DNA of 33,648 nucleotides from assembly GCF_000250735.1 (NCBI RefSeq), contig NZ_AHZV01000323.1:1-33648 (forward strand). Direction: 5' to 3'. The notes under the pieces were generated by a model that was not told where the DNA came from, searched no databases, and worked only from the letters and a program-made list of their open reading frames with translations. Below are positions 7,102 through 14,701 of the stretch, piece by piece. The DNA comes from Anaerophaga thermohalophila str. Valhall. GTDB taxonomy: Bacteria > Bacteroidota > Bacteroidia > Bacteroidales > Marinilabiliaceae. How positions within the stretch are numbered: position 1 is the first letter of the stretch; each line of letters starts with the position of its first letter. Made by a program: the position numbers and the translations under genes.

Positions 7102-7878
7102 TTATTCCTTAATGTTTTCCCGTACTTTTTTAAGAAAAGCCTGAAGTCCTTCGGTATCTTTGTCTTTTATTAGTCCGATGAGGTGCTTCAATTCCTGGCG
7201 AATTTTTTCTACCTGTCCCACGGTAAAAGGATTCATCAGTATTTCAGTAAGCAGATAGTCGTCTTCTGACAGAAGGCCTTTTGCAATATCATGATGTTTC
7301 CGGAAGGTTGTACCGGGTGCGTCCTGCTTTTTCATGCATGCTGCAAATACAAGCGTGGAAGAGAAAGGCACAGAAAGAGAATAAGCAATGGTCTTATCGT
7401 GTTCTTCGAAACTGTATTCGTGCAGATTGAGCCCCAGCGAACCGAAGAAGTCTTTGAAAAAGGCCTTTCCCATGTGGTCCGATTCTTTGATAATAATAGC
7501 GTGGTGTTGTCTTAATTCTTTCAGGTTGCCGAATGTGGGGCCAAACATAGGGTGTGTGGAGACAAACCGGCGGCCTGATTTTTCATAGAACTCTTTCAAT
7601 CCGGTTTTTACCGATGCAATGTCAGATATTATGCAATTCTCGGGCAAAAAGCCCATCACCGACTCAAAGGCCGGGATGGTATATTTCAGATTTGCCGCGT
7701 TGATTAAAAGTTCCGGTGCAAATTCAGTTATTTCTTCCGGTTTAGTCAGCCTTTGGGTATTAAATACAAATCGCAGGCGTTCCATGTCGGGATCGTATAT
7801 AGCTACTTCGTGTTGTAAACAGAGGGCATCTGTTAGCCAGGTTCCCATTTTTCCTGCGCCAAGGATACATATCTTCAT
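7102..7878 (-). CDS. tyrA: Prephenate dehydrogenase
   Basis: TyrA oxidatively decarboxylates prephenate to 4-hydroxyphenylpyruvate with NAD(P)+, the tyrosine branch step. The 258-residue protein has the dinucleotide-binding motif LGAGKMG (6-12), the acidic end of the second strand (YDPD), SDIASVK (85-91), and the catalytic histidine His109 in STHPMFGPTFG. The length fits the short form without fused chorismate mutase or an ACT domain. Chorismate mutase is instead fused to the DAHP synthase directly upstream, whose stop overlaps this start by 4 bp. No ACT domain means tyrosine feedback on the enzyme itself is not evident. Confidence 0.92.
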   Translation of the reverse strand: MKICILGAGKMGTWLTDALCLQHEVAIYDPDMERLRFVFNTQRLTKPEEITEFAPELLINAANLKYTIPAFESVMGFLPENCIISDIASVKTGLKEFYEKSGRRFVSTHPMFGPTFGNLKELRQHHAIIIKESDHMGKAFFKDFFGSLGLNLHEYSFEEHDKTIAYSLSVPFSSTLVFAACMKKQDAPGTTFRKHHDIAKGLLSEDDYLLTEILMNPFTVGQVEKIRQELKHLIGLIKDKDTEGLQAFLKKVRENIKE

Positions 7879-8987
7879 TCCTGAGGTTTTTGTTTTTTCG
7901 ATAAAGCCTTGTTCATAATCTCGTTTTGCCGGCTGATCGATTCTTCGTGAATGGACTCAAAAATACGGGTAATAAATTCTTCATCCAAACCACGCTGAGC
8001 GCCCCGGTCTCTTCGGTTATTCATAATCTCGTCGTAGCGGCGTGTCTGAAGAATGGTTATGTTATTCTCGAACTTGTATTTTCCGATGGCTTCCGATATT
8101 TTCATTCTTTCTTTCAGAAGGTCCAGCAACTGGTCATCGAGTTTGTCGATCCGTTTTCTTAATTCGTCCAGAGTAACACGTGGTGTGTCTTCGCCTATCT
8201 TGGGTCGTCGAAGTACAAGGTTGTCCACGATTCCTTTTAAACGTTCCGGGGTAATTTGCTGTTTAGCATCGCTCCATGCCTTATCGGGGCAGATATGCGA
8301 TTCTATGATGAGGCCGTCGAAGTTCAGGTCCATCGCTTCCTGCGAGAGGTCAGCAAGCAGTTCACGGTTACCGGCGATATGGCTTGGGTCGGTGATAATT
8401 GGTAATTCCGGTATTCGGCGTCTCAACTCAATTGGGATCTGCCATTGCGGATGATTTCTGAATTCTGACTGGTCGTAAGAACTAAAACCACGATGGATGG
8501 CAGCGATTTGCGTGATACCGGCACGGTTGATACGTTCGATGGCGCCAATCCAAAGTTCAAGATCGGGATTTACCGGATTTTTGACCAGTACCGGTATATC
8601 CAATCCTTTTATGGCATCGGCAATTTCCTGAACTGCAAAAGGATTTGCCGATGTGCGGGCGCCAATCCAAACCATATCGATGCCATATTTTACAGCTTCG
8701 TAAACATGATGCGCCGTGGCAACTTCGACGCAAATAAACATTCCGGTTTCTTCTTTCACACGTTTTAGCCAGGGAAGACCAACCGTTCCAACGCCTTCGA
8801 AAGCGCCCGGTCGTGTTCGCGGTTTCCAGATGCCGGCCCGAAATATCCTGATCCCCCGAGCTGCCAGTTCTTTTGCTGTCGAAAGAGTTTGTTCCTCGGT
8901 TTCGGCGCTGCAGGGCCCCGAAATAATAATGGGACGTTTCAGTTCCAGTCCCGGAAGTGTAATTGGTTGAATATTCAGATTGTACAT
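7875..8987 (-). CDS. Bifunctional 3-deoxy-7-phosphoheptulonate synthase/chorismate mutase
   Basis: This fusion performs both the entry step of the shikimate pathway (PEP plus erythrose 4-phosphate to DAHP) and the rearrangement of chorismate to prephenate. The N-terminal KDO8PS-like (AroA beta-type) DAHP synthase spans about residues 10-260, with the metal-binding Cys26 in SGPCSAET, KPRTRPGAFEG (55-65) and ITDPSHIAGNREL (198-210). The C-terminal AroQ-type chorismate mutase spans about 272-355 (LDELRKRIDKLDDQLLDLL). Such fusions let prephenate regulate DAHP synthase. The gene is 2 bp after the aminotransferase and overlaps tyrA by 4 bp. Confidence 0.95.
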   Translation of the reverse strand: MYNLNIQPITLPGLELKRPIIISGPCSAETEEQTLSTAKELAARGIRIFRAGIWKPRTRPGAFEGVGTVGLPWLKRVKEETGMFICVEVATAHHVYEAVKYGIDMVWIGARTSANPFAVQEIADAIKGLDIPVLVKNPVNPDLELWIGAIERINRAGITQIAAIHRGFSSYDQSEFRNHPQWQIPIELRRRIPELPIITDPSHIAGNRELLADLSQEAMDLNFDGLIIESHICPDKAWSDAKQQITPERLKGIVDNLVLRRPKIGEDTPRVTLDELRKRIDKLDDQLLDLLKERMKISEAIGKYKFENNITILQTRRYDEIMNNRRDRGAQRGLDEEFITRIFESIHEESISRQNEIMNKALSKKQKPQE

Positions 8988-8989
8988 GG

Positions 8990-10153
8990 TTAATTGGTTA
9001 TGATGTTTTTTATTCTGTTGAGTGATTCTTTCAATTTTTCTTCGGGTGTACAGAGAGATATTCGTATGTATCTCTCGCCCCGGCTACCGAAAATAAATCC
9101 CGGTGTTATGAATACATTGGCTTCATAAAGGATTTTGTCGGAAAGCTCCTTGCTGGAAGAAAATTCATCAGGAATTTTTGCCCAGATGAACATCCCTGCC
9201 TGCTCTTCATTCCAGGAGCATTTTAGTGCTTTCATAATCTCCAGGACAAGTTTTTTGCGACTTCGGTACACATTGTTTACTTCTTCATACCATTCTCTTT
9301 CAAGCGACAAAGCTTTGGCTGCGGCTTCCTGTACCGGTCGAAACATACCTGAATCCATATTACTTTTGATGCGCAACACATACTTAATGAACGCGGCATT
9401 CGATGCTGCCATACCGACTCGCCAGCCGGCCATGTTATGCGACTTGCTCAAAGAATTTAATTCTATAGCAACATCTTTAGCCCCTGGAACTGAAAGTATG
9501 CTTTGAGGTTCGGCATTAAGAATGAAACTATAGGGATTATCGTTGCAAATCAAAATATTGTTACGCTTCCCAAAAGCTATCAGTTTTTCGAAAAATGAAC
9601 GACTGGCTTTGGCACCTGTGGGCATGTTGGGATAGTTGACCCACATAAGTTTAACATTTGATAAGTCTTCTTTTTCGAGGGCTTCCAGATCGGGCTGCCA
9701 GTTTCTTTCTTCAATCAGATCGTAGAAACGCTTTTTGGCGCCTACAATTTCTGTCACGGCGCCATAGGTCGGATAACCGGGATTTGGAACAAGCGCTTCA
9801 TCCCCTGGATTAAGAAAAGCCATGGAAATGTGCATAATTCCCTCTTTTGAACCCATCAGCGGTAAAATTTCATTTTCAGGGTCGAGACTGACCTTATAGA
9901 AACGTTTGTACCAGTTGGAAAAACTTTTTCTTAATTCAGGTATTCCCACGTATCCCTGATATCCATGGGTGTCGGGACGGACTGCTGCTTCGTTTAGCGT
10001 TTTCAACACTTCGGGAGCCGGCGGCTGGTCTGGATTACCAATGCCAAGATTGATGACCGGTTTCCCATTTGCTTGCATTTCTGCTATTTCTTTCAGCTTA
10101 AGCGAGAAATAGTATTCCTTTACCTGACTGATTCTTTGTGCTGGTGTAATCAT
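8990..10153 (-). CDS. PLP-dependent class I/II aminotransferase, probably aromatic
   Basis: This is a 387-residue fold-type I aminotransferase. Its PLP lysine is Lys237 in SLSKSHNMAGWRVG, with GIGNPDQPP (37-45), a YQGYVG motif (65-70), NPGYPTY (124-130) and the carboxylate-binding Arg in RYIRISLC near the C-terminus. Its position between pheA and the DAHP synthase fusion makes transamination of phenylpyruvate and 4-hydroxyphenylpyruvate the likely job. Relatives in other pathways (LL-diaminopimelate or alanine aminotransferases) share the fold, so substrate is inferred from context only. A family B repeat lies between pheA and this gene. Confidence 0.87.
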   Translation of the reverse strand: MITPAQRISQVKEYYFSLKLKEIAEMQANGKPVINLGIGNPDQPPAPEVLKTLNEAAVRPDTHGYQGYVGIPELRKSFSNWYKRFYKVSLDPENEILPLMGSKEGIMHISMAFLNPGDEALVPNPGYPTYGAVTEIVGAKKRFYDLIEERNWQPDLEALEKEDLSNVKLMWVNYPNMPTGAKASRSFFEKLIAFGKRNNILICNDNPYSFILNAEPQSILSVPGAKDVAIELNSLSKSHNMAGWRVGMAASNAAFIKYVLRIKSNMDSGMFRPVQEAAAKALSLEREWYEEVNNVYRSRKKLVLEIMKALKCSWNEEQAGMFIWAKIPDEFSSSKELSDKILYEANVFITPGFIFGSRGERYIRISLCTPEEKLKESLNRIKNIITN

Positions 10154-10230
10154 TGCAATTAATTGGTTATATCCACTGGTTTATTTTGATAAAATGCATA
10201 TTTTCCATGGGATACAAATCATCTTATATC

Positions 10231-10412
10231 TTAACCTGCTTTATTCATAAGTTTTCGTCATGAGATGTTCAAATATCAAAAAACGTAAGCAACCGCAGAC
10301 AAATTTGATGCAGGAAATAGTGAACTATTTTCAAATCAAATTTGATGAGGACGCTTGTGTTTTGCCGATAGTTGAGCATCGTAATAGATAATTTATGAAT
10401 AATGCAGGTTAA
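10231..10412 (+). mobile_element. Palindromic element family B, copy B1, inside the aromatic operon
   Basis: This 182-bp non-coding element runs from TTAACCTGC to GCAGGTTAA. The left 90 bp and the complement of the right 90 bp align along their length (for example TTATTCATAA at both ends, ATGTTCAA against ATGCTCAA, CAAATTTGAT against its complement). The whole unit could fold into one long imperfect hairpin with centre GAAATAGTGAACTATTTTC. Related copies are at 23397 and 25066. It separates pheA from the aminotransferase gene. Confidence 0.82.
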
Positions 10413-10453
10413 ATCTATTAATCTAACGGTCTATTAGTTTAAACTCTGAAAAA

Positions 10454-11374
10454 TTATATAGATGTCAAAGCGTTATGAACTTTCTCCTTTTCAAGAGTTT
10501 CTCCATTGGTTGTCTGTGTTGTTGTGCAGGCCTCGTATTCGCCGAGAACACGTAACTTTTTGCAAAGAGGACGAATGGCGTCCAAAGATTGTAAATAGCG
10601 TTCATAGTTATCAAACATAACATCAATATAAAAAAGGTATTCCCATTCAATACCAACAATTGGAAGCGATTGTATTTTAGTGAGGTTGATGTTGTAAAAG
10701 GCCAGAATGGTAAGGACTTTTGACAGACTTCCCTCTTCGTGCGGCAGAGAGAAAACGAGCGATGATTTATTGATTTTGTTTTGTTCCAGTAATTCAGCTT
10801 TTACAGCTTTATTTTCCTGCCCGATGATCAGGAACCTGGTATAATTGTGCTTATTGGTTTCAATGCTTCTTTCAATGATTTCGAGGTTGTAGAGTTCGGC
10901 TGCAAGTGATGACGCAATAGCGCCTATTCCTTTTAGTTTTTCGTCCGATATGATTTTGGCGCTAAGAGCCGTATCTTCACTCTCGATAAGTTTTATGTGA
11001 GGATGTTTTTTGAAAAACTCTTCACATTGCGCCAGTGCCATTGGGTGGGAGTGGACTTCTTTCAGGTCGTTAATGTTTTGACCGGGAAGAGCCATAAGAT
11101 GATGTTTTATCCTCAATTTATGCTCGCCCTGAACATTAAAGCCCGATTCTCTTAACATAGTGTAATTGGGAAGTAAACTGCCTACCAGGGTGTTCTCGAT
11201 AGCCATGATACCAAGAATCTTTGGATTTGAATGCATGACATCAAATACTTCCTGAAAAGTGTGGCAGGGCACAACTTCGATTTCTTTGTCTTTGAAATAG
11301 GCCCGGGCTGCTATTTCATGATTGGCTCCGGGGATACCCTGAATAGCGATTTGTATGCTCTTGTTTTTACTCAT
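10454..11374 (-). CDS. pheA: Prephenate dehydratase with ACT domain
   Basis: PheA converts prephenate to phenylpyruvate, the committed step to phenylalanine. The 306-residue protein has a dehydratase domain (about 8-190) with IQGIPGANHE near the start, ENTLVGSL (60-67) and the catalytic NYTRF (177-181). A C-terminal ACT domain (about 205-283; EEGSLSKVLTILAFYNINLTKIQSLP) follows. The phenylalanine-binding ESRP motif of characterised PheA enzymes reads QSLP here (235-238), so allosteric feedback may differ. There is no chorismate mutase domain. It is the first gene of the aromatic operon and is preceded by a phenylalanine leader-peptide attenuator (11384-11518). Confidence 0.93.
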   Translation of the reverse strand: MSKNKSIQIAIQGIPGANHEIAARAYFKDKEIEVVPCHTFQEVFDVMHSNPKILGIMAIENTLVGSLLPNYTMLRESGFNVQGEHKLRIKHHLMALPGQNINDLKEVHSHPMALAQCEEFFKKHPHIKLIESEDTALSAKIISDEKLKGIGAIASSLAAELYNLEIIERSIETNKHNYTRFLIIGQENKAVKAELLEQNKINKSSLVFSLPHEEGSLSKVLTILAFYNINLTKIQSLPIVGIEWEYLFYIDVMFDNYERYLQSLDAIRPLCKKLRVLGEYEACTTTQTTNGETLEKEKVHNALTSI

Positions 11375-11383
11375 AGTACAGAT

Positions 11384-11410
11384 AAAAAAATCCCGCCTGA
11401 AGGGGCGGGA
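11384..11410 (-). terminator. Attenuator terminator in the pheA leader
   Basis: Read on the minus strand this is a perfect 7-bp stem (TCCCGCC, loop CCTTCA, GGCGGGA) followed by seven T, ending 9 bp before the pheA start codon. An intrinsic terminator upstream of the gene, combined with the leader peptide, indicates attenuation and not an end of transcription. The 5' arm plus loop (GCCCCTTC, 11399-11406) is exactly complementary to GAAGGGGC (11458-11465) inside the leader ORF, which can act as antiterminator. Confidence 0.9.
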
Positions 11411-11443
11411 CGCATATTTTGTAACTCCGAATTCCTGATTTAT

Positions 11444-11518
11444 TTATGCATGAGCCTGCCCCTTCTGGTTGATGAACCAAAAAAATAAAAAAAGAAAAAA
11501 AGAAATATGACCAGGCAT
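11444..11518 (-). CDS. pheL: Phenylalanine-rich leader peptide of the pheA operon
   Basis: This 24-codon ORF on the minus strand has ATG at 11518-11516 and TAA at 11446-11444. Its translation contains SFFLFLFFWF, six phenylalanines in ten residues, the hallmark of an amino acid attenuator. The codons following this run form a small hairpin (TGGTT/AACCA, 11466-11479). The segment GAAGGGGC (11458-11465) can pair with the terminator's 5' arm. Family logic from pheA and pheST leaders: a ribosome stalled at Phe codons when charged tRNA-Phe is scarce would favour the antiterminator and read-through into pheA. A good promoter lies 43 bp upstream. It is not homologous in sequence to enterobacterial PheL; the name is by function. 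Confidence 0.85.
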   Translation of the reverse strand: MPGHISFFLFLFFWFINQKGQAHA

Positions 11519-11560
11519 ACTGTAACATGATAAGAAATGCTTTTTGTTTTTTAATAACGA

Positions 11561-11591
11561 CAAAAATAGATATTTATTCTATTCCAAACAA
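11561..11591 (-). promoter_or_regulatory. Promoter of the pheL-pheA aromatic operon
   Basis: On the minus strand, TTG at 11591-11589, a 20-nt spacer and TATTTTTG at 11568-11561 match the Bacteroidota promoter consensus. The predicted start near 11555 gives a leader of roughly 180 nt that contains the leader peptide and attenuator before pheA. Confidence 0.7.
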
Positions 11592-11693
11592 CAGATTGTT
11601 GAAAAAATCTCAAAAAATCTCACTGATGGATAAAAAAGGCGTTGTAAAAATGCTAATTTCTAAGTTTTGAGACAAGCGGAAAGAATATTTATT

Positions 11694-13562
11694 TTACTCC
11701 TTTTCGCTTAATTCCAGCCAGCGCATTTCACAATTATCCAATTCTTTCATTAGTTGTCCAAGGGTTGAAGATGTTTGGATCAATTCTTCTCCTGATAATG
11801 AACCCGAGTTGAGTTGGTTTTCCATTTCTCTTTTTTGGTTTTCCAGTTCTTCAATTCGTTGTTCAAGGCTCTCCATTTCTTTTTTCTCCTTGAATGTGAG
11901 TTTGTTCTTGTTCGGCAAACGGGCAGGTTTTTGCTTTTTGGGTTGTTGTTTGGCCGATGTTGCGGATTTTTTTTCCTGAAGCTCCTTTGCTTTCTGTTCG
12001 TGGTAATCTGTATAGTTTCCCGGAAAGTCTTTTATGGTTCCGCTTCCTTCAAAAATAAACAGATGGTCGGTTACCTTATCGAGGAAATAACGGTCGTGCG
12101 AAACCACAAGGACACAACCGTCAAATTGCTGAAGGTAATCTTCCAGGACATTGAGGGTAAGAATGTCCAGATCGTTGGTTGGTTCGTCGAGTATCAGGAA
12201 GTTAGGGTTTTTCATTAATATGGTCATCAGGTAGAGACGTTTTTTTTCGCCACCGCTTAGTTTTTGTACCAGTACATTATGCATTTCGTTGGGGAACATG
12301 AAATAACGTAAGAATTGGGAAGCAGACATAGAATGATTTTTCCCAAGTCTCACCTGGTCGGCAATATCGGTGATAACTTCCAAAACCCGTTTGTTTTCAT
12401 CCAGCGATATTCCTTCCTGTCGATAATAGCCTGTTACGAGTGTTTCCCCGGGTTCAACATATCCACTGTCGGGTTTAAGTTCTCCTGTCAATATGTTGAG
12501 AAAGGTTGATTTGCCGGTTCCGTTTTTTCCTATAATACCGGCTTTTTCTCCTCTTACAAACTTGTATGAAAAGTCTTTAATAAGATTCAGATTGTCGAAA
12601 CTTTTACTTACATGATGTAAATTCAGAACTTTCCGGCCCAGCCGTACCGAACCGATATTAATTTCCATACTTTGCTCCCGGGTGTTTTGGGAGGCCGTCT
12701 TTTTTAGGTCATGAAAAGCATCGATCCGGTATTTTGCTTTTGTTCCTCTTGCCTGAGGCTGCCGGTTCATCCAATCCTGCTCTTTTCGGAGGAGGTTACG
12801 GGCCCTCTCCACTTCCAGGTTTTTCTGGTGGATGCGCTCCTGTCTTTTCTCCAGATAGTAGGCATAATTACCTTTGTATTGAAAGAGTGTTTCGTCCTGA
12901 AGCTCGAAAATTTCATTGCACACACTGTCAAGGAAATAGCGGTCGTGCGTTACCATCAGCAAAGTCATGCGACTTCGTTTCAGGTAATCTTCCAGCCATT
13001 CAATCATATCCAGATCAAGGTGATTGGTAGGTTCGTCAAGTATCAGAAAATCGGGGTCTGTAATCAAAACTGCTGCCAGGGCTACACGTTTGACTTGCCC
13101 TCCCGAAAGTTGCTTCATGGGTTGATCAAACCGGTTTATGTTTAACTGTGAGAGTATTTGCTTGGCTCTTTCTTCATAGCTCCAGGCATTAAGTTGCTCC
13201 ATTTTTGGCAGTAATTCCTGAAGTGACGCGTGGTCATTCTCTGCAACGGCCTTTTCATACATCTTAACAACACGGGCAGTTTCATTGTCGGATGAGAAAA
13301 GCGTTTCCAGCACTGTTAGTTCAGGAGTATATCCCGGTGTCTGTTCAAGATATCCGAGTGAAATATCTTTTCTTAAAGTAACCTGTCCTTCATCGGAAGG
13401 TAATATTCCTGCCAAAATGTTGAGAAGTGTGGTTTTCCCTGTTCCGTTTCGTGCGATCAGGGCGGCTTTGTCACCTTCGTCGAGCCCAAAAGAGAGGTTG
13501 TTGAAAAGCCGGATGTCGCCCCAGTGGTGAGTGACGTTTTCAACTGAGAGAATATTAGCCAT
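11694..13562 (-). CDS. ABC-F family ATPase, Uup-like
   Basis: ABC-F proteins carry two ATP-binding domains without membrane segments and act on ribosomes. The 622-residue protein has a first ABC domain with Walker A ARNGTGKTT (38-46), signature LSGGQ (152-156) and Walker B LILDEPTNHLD. After the charged interdomain linker (about 235-300) comes a second domain with GKNGTGKST (345-353), LSGGEKKR and LILDEPTNDLD. A lysine-rich, coiled-coil C-terminal extension (about 550-622) resembles Uup. The ATG at 13562 is preferred over one 66 bp upstream. A promoter box (TATCTTTG, 13589-13582) lies between the two, and homologues start at this M-A-N-I-L type N-terminus. Confidence 0.92.
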   Translation of the reverse strand: MANILSVENVTHHWGDIRLFNNLSFGLDEGDKAALIARNGTGKTTLLNILAGILPSDEGQVTLRKDISLGYLEQTPGYTPELTVLETLFSSDNETARVVKMYEKAVAENDHASLQELLPKMEQLNAWSYEERAKQILSQLNINRFDQPMKQLSGGQVKRVALAAVLITDPDFLILDEPTNHLDLDMIEWLEDYLKRSRMTLLMVTHDRYFLDSVCNEIFELQDETLFQYKGNYAYYLEKRQERIHQKNLEVERARNLLRKEQDWMNRQPQARGTKAKYRIDAFHDLKKTASQNTREQSMEINIGSVRLGRKVLNLHHVSKSFDNLNLIKDFSYKFVRGEKAGIIGKNGTGKSTFLNILTGELKPDSGYVEPGETLVTGYYRQEGISLDENKRVLEVITDIADQVRLGKNHSMSASQFLRYFMFPNEMHNVLVQKLSGGEKKRLYLMTILMKNPNFLILDEPTNDLDILTLNVLEDYLQQFDGCVLVVSHDRYFLDKVTDHLFIFEGSGTIKDFPGNYTDYHEQKAKELQEKKSATSAKQQPKKQKPARLPNKNKLTFKEKKEMESLEQRIEELENQKREMENQLNSGSLSGEELIQTSSTLGQLMKELDNCEMRWLELSEKE

Positions 13563-13581
13563 AAACTTTGTCTGTTTTTGG

Positions 13582-13589
13582 CAAAGATA
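13582..13589 (-). promoter_or_regulatory. Promoter -7 box of the ABC-F gene
   Basis: TATCTTTG on the minus strand, 19 bp before the chosen ATG, matches TAnnTTTG. No exact TTG is seen 19-21 nt further upstream. It supports the shorter start of the ABC-F gene. Confidence 0.5.
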
Positions 13590-13626
13590 GCATCTGTTAA
13601 GGTTTATTTGAAACGTTTGAGCATGC

Positions 13627-13672
13627 AAAAACTCCCCTTGCAGTTGATGAATAATCTTTATCCTGCAAGGAG
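13627..13672 (-). terminator. Intrinsic terminator after the aldo/keto reductase gene
   Basis: On the minus strand CTCCTTGCAG (13672-13663) pairs with CTGCAAGGGGAG (13643-13632, 2-base bulge) and is followed by five T (13631-13627). It lies 23 bp beyond the reductase stop and upstream of the ABC-F promoter box, so it separates the two transcription units. Confidence 0.72.
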
Positions 13673-13694
13673 AAATGATTGACAGAAGAATGTA

Positions 13695-14687
13695 TTATTT
13701 CAATGTTTGTTCGATTTTGTTGAGTTCTTCATCGGAGAAAGTGAGATTTTTAAGTGCCTCCAGATTGTTACTTAACTGGTTTACACTGCTGGCTCCGACC
13801 AGGACTGAAGTGATACGGTTGTCTTTCAACAACCAGGCAACAGCCATCTGGGCAAGAGACTGTCCTCTTTGGGATGCAAGATCATTAAGCTTGTTCAGTT
13901 TTTTCTGAATTTCGGGTGTTAATGCTTCTCGTTTAAGAAAACCATGTGGGTTGGCCATTCTTGAATTGGCAGGAATTTCTTTCAGGTATTTATCGGTCAA
14001 TAATCCCTGGGCAAGCGGGGAAAATGCAATTGAACCAACGCCTCTTTTCCCAAGAACATCCAGAAGGCCGTCTTCTTCAACCCAGCGGTCAAGCATATTG
14101 TATCGGGGTTGATGGATCAGCAATGGTATTCCCATATCACGAAGAATGCTCTCGGCTTTTTGGGTCATTTCGGCATTGTAGTTGGATATTCCGGCATATA
14201 GCGCTTTTCCTTGTTTTACAGCCTGAGCCAGCGCACCCATTGTTTCTTCGAGCGGTGTGTCGGGGTCGGGGCGGTGGGAGTAAAAAATATCCACATAGTC
14301 GAGTCCCATACGCTTAAGGCTCTGATCAAGGCTGGCCAGCAAATATTTTCTGGAACCCCATTCGCCATAAGGGCCCGGCCACATCAGATATCCGGCTTTT
14401 GTAGAAATAATCATTTCGTCGCGGTAGGGTTTAAAATCGGTAGCTAAAATGCGCCCGAAATTTTCTTCCGCGCTGCCGGGAACCGGACCATAATTGTTGG
14501 CCAGGTCAAAATGTGTAATTCCGTTATCGAATGCATGATGCAAAATTTTCCGACCATTTTCAAAAACATCCACAGAGCCGAAATTGTGCCACAGGCCAAG
14601 CGATATGGCCGGCAGTTTAATGCCGCTTTTTCCGCAACGACGGTAGATCATTGTTTCGTAACGCTTTTCGTTGGCAAGATAATTCAT
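13695..14687 (-). CDS. gpr: Aldo/keto reductase, YghZ (Gpr)-like
   Basis: This NADPH-dependent aldo/keto reductase resembles E. coli YghZ, an L-glyceraldehyde 3-phosphate and methylglyoxal reductase. The 330-residue TIM-barrel protein has the catalytic tetrad D61 and Y66 (FDLANNYGP), K97 (STKAGY) and H138 (YSHRPD), plus the NADP-binding end SVLVGASSVNQL. The first residues (LANEKRYETMIYRRCGKSGIKLPA) align from the very start with YghZ, which supports ATG 14687 over the internal ATG. It lies 14 bp after the M64 peptidase gene, so the two are probably one transcript, ending at the terminator at 13627-13672. Confidence 0.92.
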   Translation of the reverse strand: MNYLANEKRYETMIYRRCGKSGIKLPAISLGLWHNFGSVDVFENGRKILHHAFDNGITHFDLANNYGPVPGSAEENFGRILATDFKPYRDEMIISTKAGYLMWPGPYGEWGSRKYLLASLDQSLKRMGLDYVDIFYSHRPDPDTPLEETMGALAQAVKQGKALYAGISNYNAEMTQKAESILRDMGIPLLIHQPRYNMLDRWVEEDGLLDVLGKRGVGSIAFSPLAQGLLTDKYLKEIPANSRMANPHGFLKREALTPEIQKKLNKLNDLASQRGQSLAQMAVAWLLKDNRITSVLVGASSVNQLSNNLEALKNLTFSDEELNKIEQTLK

Positions 14688-14701
14688 ACTGATTTATGAT
14701 T

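Noticed and set aside
11384-11410. Terminator of a gene upstream of pheA
   Set aside because: The nearest gene upstream on that strand starts far away in a separate unit, and the hairpin lies after a Phe-rich leader and just before pheA, which fits attenuation.
13563-13628. Longer N-terminus of the ABC-F protein starting at 13628
   Set aside because: A promoter box lies between this ATG and the next one, and the extra 22 residues do not resemble ABC-F N-termini.
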